Source: Patagioenas fasciata
Lineage: Eukaryota > Chordata > Aves > Columbiformes > Columbidae
DNA: 64,000 nt
NCBI RefSeq assembly: GCF_037038585.1
Contig: NC_092541.1
Location: forward strand, 1,373,445-1,437,444
Reading direction: 5' to 3'
Part shown: in pieces, positions 56,863 through 64,000 of the stretch
Position numbering within the stretch: the first letter of the stretch is position 1
How the letters are laid out: every line of letters begins with the position of its first letter
The notes under the pieces: generated by a model
Databases searched by the model: none
Seen by the model: the letters and a program-made list of their open reading frames with translations, nothing else
What the model was told of the DNA's origin: nothing
Made by a program: the position numbers and the translations under genes

Positions 56863-57120
56863 CAGCCCTTTGAGAGGAAACGGCCTCAAGTTGCACCAGG
56901 GGAGGTTGAGGTTGGATCTGGGGAACAATTTCTTCCCCAAAGGGCTGTGGGGCATTGAACAGGCTGCCCAGGGCAGTGCTGGAGTCACCATCCCTGGAGG
57001 GCTGGACAGACGGACCTGAGGTTCTCAGGACATGGGGCAGGGACAGGGGTGGGGGAACGGTTGAACTCCATGAGCTTGAGGGGCTTTTCCAACCGAAATG
57101 AGTCTGTGATTCTGGGGCAC
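56863..57120 (+). mobile_element. CR1 LINE 3' fragment
   Basis: GGAAACGGCCTCAAGTTGC, AACAATTTCTTCCCCAAAGG, GGGCTGGACAGACGGAC, TTTTCCAACCGAAATGAG and TCTGTGATTCTG form a complete CR1 3' end. It is very close to 17878-18168 in KAT2A. Confidence 0.93.
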
Positions 57121-57179
57121 AAGGCATGGAGAGGGTGGGCAAACGTGTGTCTCAATGTGTCAGCGCTGGGGGAGCCCTG

Positions 57180-57660
57180 GGAGAAGAGGGGTTACTTTTT
57201 AAAGACTATGGGTTAAATCAAATAATTGAGTTAGACAAAGACGGGCTGTTCCTCTGAGCTGGAATCTCTGTCTCGCACTGACATCTAGAGCTACATCAAA
57301 GGCAGCTTTCGCAGACGCTGCTCGATCTCCCCCGTCCCCCCTCTGGCTTCGCTGGGTTATTTCTGCAAAGGCTGTAATCGCTCGCATTTCGCAGAGCAAA
57401 GCTGCGGAGGAGCTTAGCTGGCAAACAGATGTGATAATCAGTATCATTACAATTTATTAGCTCTGCGCCAGCAAGACCCCCCAACTTACAAACAAATTAT
57501 TGTCCGTCAGGCATTTCCTTGCGAGGGAAAATCACAGATTCCTGTTGTCTCGTGTTGAATTGTGGTGCAGCAGCAATTAGGCACGGGATGTCCGCAGATG
57601 AAAGATGTTTTCATATTGCAGATGCCAGTTCAAATACAACTGGGTCAGGAGTGATTTAAT
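57180..57660. other. Unique AT-rich island, candidate regulatory element
   Basis: The stretch contains AAATAATTGAGTTAGAC, GATAATCAGTATCATTAC, AATTTATTAGC and ATTTAATTAGTGCC. It has low CpG and no recognised repeat, directly right of a CR1 end. It could act as an intronic enhancer; this is inference. Confidence 0.35.
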
Positions 57661-58145
57661 TAGTGCCTGTGATTTTTGTTTCTCAAGGGTGCCCAAGTGA
57701 GCTCCGTTTGGCTCTGGGTGTCCCCGTGTGCCCACGACCAGGAGCTGGACCCCCCATTCTGGTGCTGAATGAGCAGAAATTGCTGTGTCTCCCCCCAAAT
57801 GCAGAGTGGTGGCTTTTGTGCTGGTGCGAACTGCTGGGTGGGGACAGGGGACGAGGGTTTGCTGCCATCTGTTTTCTCCTGGGTGACCCCCAGGACTGCC
57901 CATTGCGGGGTGGGCTGAGCCAGGGCGTTTCAGGAATTCGCTCCCTTGCTGTCTCCCAAAAAAAGGCCTTTCCACCAGTGTCCCAAAAAAGTCACGGGAT
58001 GTAAAGCGCAGCTCGTGCCGGCGTCCCCGGGCCCTGTCAGTCTGCATCTCGCTGAAGCGCAGCAGGGCGAGCTCTCTCCTTTGCAGCACGATTGTCCTGG
58101 CTTCCCGAGATCTGAACTGACAGCAGCTCCTGCCCCCTTGGCCAG

Positions 58146-58213
58146 GGATGGTGGGTGCTGGGGATGGTGGGTGCTGGGGATGGTGGGTGCTGGGGATGGT
58201 GGGTGCTGGGGAC
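58146..58213. repeat. 16-bp minisatellite
   Basis: Four near-perfect GGATGGTGGGTGCTGG units lie next to the minus-strand CR1 that begins at about 58306. Confidence 0.92.
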
Positions 58214-58305
58214 CGTGGGGAGGACACCCTGCCCAGGCATCCCTGGTGTAAGCGGGTCTGTGCAAACCCTGAACCCACCTCAAACCAACTTTCCTGGCCT
58301 TGGAG

Positions 58306-58626
58306 CTTCTCCTCGTGTTCAGATGGAGCCTCCTGTGTTTCAGTCTGTGCCCGTTGCCCCTCACCCTGGTGCTGGGCACCACTGAACAGAGTCTGGTCCA
58401 TCCTGACACCCACCCTGAGATATTGATCATTGATCACATCCCTCTCAGCTTCTCTTCCCCAGCTCAACAGCCTCAGCTCTCTCAGCCTTTTCTCATCAGA
58501 TGCTCCAGACCCCTCAGCATCTTCGTGTCCCTCCCTGGACTCCCTCCAGCAATTCCTTGTTAAACTGGGGGCCCTGGTGGCATTGTGTACCCAGACGGTC
58601 TCCAGGGCTGCCCAGTGCCGTCCCCA
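58306..58626 (-). mobile_element. CR1 LINE fragment
   Basis: CTTCTCCTCGTGTTCAGATG, TCTGTGCCCGTTGCCCCTC, CAGCTTCTCTTCCCCAGCTC and TCAGCCTTTTCTCATCAG are the reverse complement of CR1. The 3' tail is missing here, unlike the related copy at 45593. Confidence 0.92.
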
Positions 58627-58887
58627 CCCGCTCGGCAGCACCGCACAGAAATAACAGCCCCTTGCGAAGGGGGAGACCCCGGTTTCCCCAATCAGCCGCT
58701 GAAATGTCTGTCTGTGCGTGTTTGCAGAGCAGAAAGCTTTGAGATGAGCAGAGAAATCGGTGTGACAGCTTCAGCATCGCTGGGTCCACAGCAGAGGGAG
58801 GGGATGGGGCCCCCCCGCGAGGGGACGTGGGGACCCCATGGGAGCCTGTGCTGCTGTGGATCAGGCAGGGGTTGGTCGTGCTCTGTT

Positions 58888-59076
58888 ATATGATAGTTTG
58901 TGTTTGAGGGACCTTCCCAGTGCCACCATGAGCAGGGGCATCTTCACCAGCTCAGGGTGCTCAGAGCCCCGTCCAGCCTGGCCTGGGATGTCTCCAGGGA
59001 TGGTTCATCCACCACCTCTCTGGGAACCTGGGCCAGGCTCTCACCACCCTCAGGGCCAACAATTCCTTCCTCATGT
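58888..59076 (-). mobile_element. CR1 LINE 3' fragment
   Basis: Starting near ATGATAGTTTGTGTTTGAGG and running through GGGCATCTTCACCAGCTCAG and TGGTTCATCCACCACCTCTC, it is the reverse complement of CR1. It shares long exact runs with 32345-32490. Confidence 0.9.
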
Positions 59077-62000
59077 CTCGTATGAGCTGGACAGTGGTGC
59101 ACGATCCTGCTCTGGGTGCTCCGGCATAGAACAGGATCGCAGGATTCTATTCTATCTGGAGGTAGCTGCAGGGAGCGTTTTGTCCTGCTGCTCTCTGCTG
59201 TCGGAGCCCTTCAGCTCTTAATTACCAAGGAAATGGGTGCCAATTTAGTTTTTTCTTCACTTCGTGTTATGCACGGCATCCTTTAATTGTCTTTAATAAA
59301 CAGGGTGATGCTCAGTGGTGCTTTGTCAGCCATCAGATCCAATGTATTGATTAAAATATGCAAACATGCAGCATTATATGGGGTGCAGGAGCCACGTTGC
59401 TGGTTGGGTTGGGCCATCCCGGAACCCAGGGCAGGGACGTAATCCCCGAGGATGCTGATGCACCAGGGTCTCCTGAAACTGCCCCCAGCAGATCTATGCC
59501 CCTGTGTGTTAAAGGGTCTTGAGTACAGACGCTGCACCTCCCTATGTATTAATTGATAATCTTATGGCCAAATGGTAGCGGGGTTCGTATTTTAAGGCTT
59601 CTGTAGATTTAGCGAAGGACAAGCATACGGAGTCATCCTGCTCGGCTGCTCCCTTCAGCTGCGAGCAAAGATGATTAAAAATAGCTTTTCAGCTCAGATT
59701 TGAGTAACCTGGGATCTCAGTGGGGGAAATGGAATGGTTTTTCGTGTCTTCAAGATGTTTGCTGGGATCAGGTGCCGTTCGGAGGAGCGCGGTTGTGTAA
59801 TTGGACATTTTGCCTTCTCTCTGTTTATTCCCAGGCTTCTCCTGTCCCCATTTGGGGACAGGGATGTCCCTCGAGGCTCCTGCTGGGGGTGGGTGCTGTG
59901 CAGAGCTGGGGGGGTGGAATTCACCCCCATCACTGGGAGCTGGCAGAAAATCTCAGTTCTGTTAAATAAACCTCTTGCAAAAGCCGTTTTGCATGGGGGG
60001 AAAAGGCCCCGTGGGCTCCGTGCGAGCCCAAACCTTCCCCTTGGCGCGTTAGGCTGGTGCCAGCCCAGTAATCCGGAGAAAACTGCTCCCTTTGTAAATC
60101 CACTGAAAATACCCCATTAACTTGCTCTCCGTCTGAAAAGCCCGGGTATTCAGCTTATCACAGACTAATAACTGTATCATAATTAATCTCTGATTTTTAT
60201 TGAGTCGGTAACTTCCAATAGAACCAATGAATTGATCAGCTGTGATTACCCCCCCGGCTCTGCCCGTGCAGGTTGTTGTGTGATGCTGGGGAGCCTGGGC
60301 TGATGCTCCGGCTGCATCCGTGGGAAGGGGTTGCTTTAAAAACTAAGAGACCAAGCCAAAAGATGCCGCTGGATTGTCTCCTGAGTATTGAAATGGCTTT
60401 GACCTTCACCAGGTGCTTCTTGGGGGGGGTGCAGGTTCACCCGCTGAGGATGGGGCACCACTTGGGAGCTTTGGTCCCACCGCCCCATCCTGTGCTTGGC
60501 TGCGTGGATGATTCCTCCTCTGATAACGTGCCAGACTAATTTTTAGTGCTGATTCTTCTTTTCCCCCCTCTTTTCTCCATCAAAAAGCTACGATTGTCCC
60601 TGGCAGTTGGGATAAAGGGGTTTAGTCCTTGGATTCCCAGGAGGACGCAGCAGCCGTTCCCCTGTGTCTGTCTCGCTGTTCTGCTGCTGCCCAGGCTGGG
60701 ATTAGCTGCTTAGGATGAGCTTTGGGAAACCCATTGGTTTAAATCACAGCTTGGGGTGCTCAGGGGTCCTTGGTTGAGCCTTCTGGGGGGTTGTTTGTGC
60801 CATGTGGGTGCTGGGCTGTGGATGTGGGGCCATAACGTGGCAATCGGGGGGGTAAGGGCTGCGTTTGGCACTGGGTGCTGCTGAGATGCAGAGCCAGGGA
60901 GGCAGAAGCTGTGCTGTGTACAGAGGTGGCGATTTTTTTCCCCCAAATCGTGAGGAAATTGCCTCATGTTATTTTTAAGCACCCTATTTGGCGAGCCAGT
61001 TATCCTTAATCTTGGATTTTGCTGTAATTTTCTTCTATTTGGTTTGCTATCAAGTTGCAACAATAGCGTTTTATGGCCACTTAGCTCAGGCATGCACCAC
61101 ACGTGATCTTAATTAGAAGCGGATTAAGAGCGATGGGGAACATGCCGTCATGGAGCATTTCACAGTTTCCCATGTAGCATCCGCTTGGCAGATTTGGAAG
61201 AGGAAAGCCTGGGATTTATTTTAAGTGTGTGTGCGGGGAGAAATGGTAAAAGCAGCAGTGAACCGTGAGTGTGTCCCAGTGGCCGCTGAACCGCATCCCA
61301 GCCTGGTGGGGACTTTCCTGGGGGGGGCTGAGGTATCATCCCAAAAATCACCAGGGCTGGATGGATGAGGGGGACCAGGGTGGGGTGGCAGGGGTCTGAT
61401 GAGCAGCAAGGCTGGGAACTCAGCTCATCTCCCCCATCTCCAGCTCTGGGTCCCTCTTGGTGCCCGATGCACATCGGTCGCTTCTCTACATGCGTGTGCA
61501 CACACATGTGTTGCTCTCCCAGGGAAGAGATGGGGGAATAAGGGTTTAAAAACCAGAAAACGGGGAGGCGAGGTGGGTAGGACTGAGCTGGACGAGCGCG
61601 AGCGGAGGTTTGTGGGTAGTGTAAAGCTGTCACTGTGATTTAGGGCCGGCGGGTTGAACTGTCTTATGTTCGCAGACAGTAAGTCGTAAGCAATATACAA
61701 TTTTCTCTGAAGAGATGATCTCCCCTCGTCATGCTTTATGCCGCCCTTCCTGCACTGATCTCTCCTTTCCGTAACCCCGCGGTGTCGCGCCGTGGCCGTG
61801 CAGAGGGAGAGAAACCGGGTTCTGGCAATTGGAGAGATGGGAACAGCCCCGGAGGTTGGGGATGAGCTGTGGTCTCGGTGCTCAGCTCCATCACACGGGT
61901 GCTTGGAGCCACGTTTTGCTGTGCAAGGGCTGCGATGGAGGGTCCGTGATGTTCGACGGCTGTGCATGGAGCCCATGGCGGGGTGTTATGCTCTGTTAGA

Positions 62001-62639
62001 GCAGGGCTGTGTTTAACAGCATTTAATCATTTTAATTAGTTTTTATTCCTTTCTTTTGCCTCCACGTTGTTGCCGATTTTGAAAACGCGCGCACGCAACG
62101 CTGCTCCGCTTCACCTTTGGTATTTGCTGCGGCCGTAGATTTGTGAGGAATAGTTGCATTGATTTTTAGCAGCGCCGTGCCAGCGGGAGCGTCTCGGGCG
62201 CCCTGCACCGCGGCGCTGGAGCGCATTGCCCACCCCGGCAGTGACACGTCCCCGAGAGCCCCCCCGGGGACACAGAGCTGAGCGGGGACCTCACGGGTGA
62301 GACCCGAGCCGGTGTCACCCCCTGGGTAATCGCACATCGAGGAGATTTTGGGTAGCTGGTTGCCATAGCAACCCCCAGATGTGCTGGTATAGGGGCTCAG
62401 GGTGCCCTGTGCCCATAGGGGTGGGAATCTCTGCTGGTTGAGCTCAGGATTTCACACCGAGCCCAGGGCATGGGATCCATGCAAAGCGTTTCCTCGCATG
62501 CTCAAGTTGTGGTTGCAGGTGAAATCCTCTGTTCTGCTTTGTTTTTCCTAGGAGGGGCCTCCTAAACGAGGTGGAAAATATTACACCCTCTCTTTCTCTC
62601 TCTGCAACCATTTACAGGTGTAATTTCCATCCCTTTTCC

Positions 62640-63140
62640 CTGATAATTGAATATTTTTTAGGTCATGCAGTTTCTCCACCCTATTTGCAGGGCCTGTCCT
62701 GGATGCCTTTGTAATTAGACATCATCTCCCTGGGAAAGATGATTAACGCGGGAGCGCAGCCCCGGATCTCGCTCGTCCTTGAGGCTCCTTGTGGGCATCC
62801 AGCCTTGGGGACGCTGAGTCCTGTCCTTTTGGGGGGTGACAATAGATAGAGCAGCCCTTGTTTAGTGTCCCCAAACCTGGGGACACAGTGGGCATCCCCT
62901 GCAGTGACACCCAGGCGCCAGTTATTAGGATTTGGAGAATCCACATCTAAGCGATTTTAAGCTGCTTTTTTGTTTGGATTCTTACTAAACCGAGGGGGAA
63001 ATGATGTTTTAATGCTTCGCTCTGCAACAAAAAGGCCTTGAATGGAGGAGTTTCCATCCTGGTTTAAAGCTGAGGCTTCGCACAGGAGCTGGGATTAATG
63101 AAAGGGCAATGTTGTTCTGAAACGGCGAAGATTAAAGTGG
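62640..63140. other. Mixed AT-rich unique DNA near the right edge
   Basis: Stretches such as TGATAATTGAATATTTTTTA and TTTGTAATTAGACATC alternate with GC-rich DNA. No gene or transposon was recognised. Confidence 0.3.
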
Positions 63141-64000
63141 CCCAGGGAAGAAAAGCCGAGGTGTTTGGCTGTTATCCTGGCTCTTAGCAACACGATGGGA
63201 CCCGACCTTCCCTTCCTGGGGAAAACGGAGGTTAAACCCCAGCTGCTGGCTGGGGCTGCATTCTGTGTGTGTCCCCCGGGGACACCCAGCACCGAGGTCC
63301 CCAACTTGATGTGGGTAAACGCATCATTAGCTCCCTTGGTTTGCTCTTTTTGTTGTTTTTTAACGCATGAAAGCGGAAATCTGGAAGAACTAATTAAAAA
63401 TGAGGCCGCTCTGAGCTGATCAGGGTGGGCATCTGCCCACGGACTTGATGGTTTGGACAGGGACTCTGTTTATCGAGGGGGGGTTGTGGGGGGAACGTGA
63501 GCCACAAACCCCATCCTCTTTGTGCTGGAACCCCCCCAGGGGAGGATTCAGCCTTTAAAATGTGTTATCTTAATCCTGAGCAAACTCGGGAGCAGGAAAG
63601 GTCAGCGCCCGCCTTCCCGGCCTGGTGGGGATGAACCGCCGGCGGCTGCGCCTTCTGCTTCTGCTGGGGCTCAGGTTACCGAGCAGAAGAAAACCGATAC
63701 ACGTCCTCCAGGTGTATCAGTCTTGATCCTATCTGGCATCTTTCACCCCCAAATTATACCCTAAATCTTTAGTCAGCCAGAAAGGCTCTGGAAAGCTTGG
63801 CAGACTGGGAGGGTTGGGGAGGCATCCTCATGTTTTCTTATTCCTGTGTCTCATTTATTGATGTGTGTGCTTGCCCAATTCTGGTTGCTGTTTGCCAGGT
63901 TGCTTTTGGAGTCTAAGGCTGGGGAGAGCCTGCCCTGCTCACCTCCCAGCCAGCGAGGATTTTAACGGTGCCATCGATAGGTTTCAGAGTAAACGCTCTG

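Larger units (their letters stand above)
54095..64000 (+). other. ZNF385C: ZNF385C intron (to window end), no further exon seen
   Basis: About 9.9 kb lies after the exon's donor. I looked for the second ZNF385 block (a finger with CxxCxxxFNS and the DPxQKAV motif) on the plus strand and saw none. Contents are CR1 pieces, two minisatellites and AT-rich islands at about 55310-55390, 56030-56210, 57180-57660, 60110-60240, 60930-61140 and 62640-63140. Confidence 0.55.

Overview
The window is vertebrate nuclear DNA from a bird. The evidence is many short, 5'-truncated CR1 LINE pieces with the avian 3' tail, very compact GC-rich genes, and protein sequences that match amniote RAB5C, GCN5 and LGP2 almost residue for residue. 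The GC-rich, gene-dense left half and the gene order suggest a microchromosome. The order RAB5C - small heat-shock locus - KAT2A - DHX58 - ZNF385C is, from established knowledge, the order seen at human 17q21.2 (where the small HSP is HSPB9), so this is a conserved synteny block. I cannot name the species.

Layout. 1-9.3 kb: RAB5C on the + strand, with five coding exons and its 3'UTR; the first 5.1 kb is 5' intron or upstream DNA. 9.3-11.2 kb: intergenic DNA with an interspersed repeat copy and a minisatellite that contains one flipped unit. 11.25-13.85 kb: two intronless small heat-shock genes arranged head to head, each with its own TATA-like box and heat-shock element. 13.85-14.79 kb: KAT2A promoter, a CpG island preceded by a row of CArG boxes carried on a decayed tandem repeat. 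14.79-21.47 kb: KAT2A, 18 coding exons, 802 aa. 21.5-22.1 kb: a CR1 copy, then an exact ISRE match next to the DHX58 start codon. 22.15-26.4 kb: DHX58 (LGP2), 12 coding exons, 674 aa. 26.6-64 kb: no protein gene except one ZNF385C exon at 53.85-54.09 kb. The rest holds two CpG islands that could be ZNF385C promoters, CR1 pieces, several minisatellites and unique AT-rich islands that look like conserved regulatory DNA.

How the genes relate. They share a neighbourhood rather than a pathway: an early-endosome GTPase, two stress chaperones, the SAGA/ATAC histone acetyltransferase, a cytosolic RNA sensor of the RIG-I family, and a zinc-finger protein. Each has promoter signals that fit its known biology: HSEs for the chaperones, an ISRE for DHX58 and a CpG island for KAT2A. 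All exon joins were made by hand with frame and GT/AG checks. The coding lengths add up exactly to 216, 802 and 674 codons plus stop. No unknown gene system was found. The most unusual features are the CArG repeat array, the converted-looking inverted HSP pair and the AT-rich island with an 18-bp palindrome.
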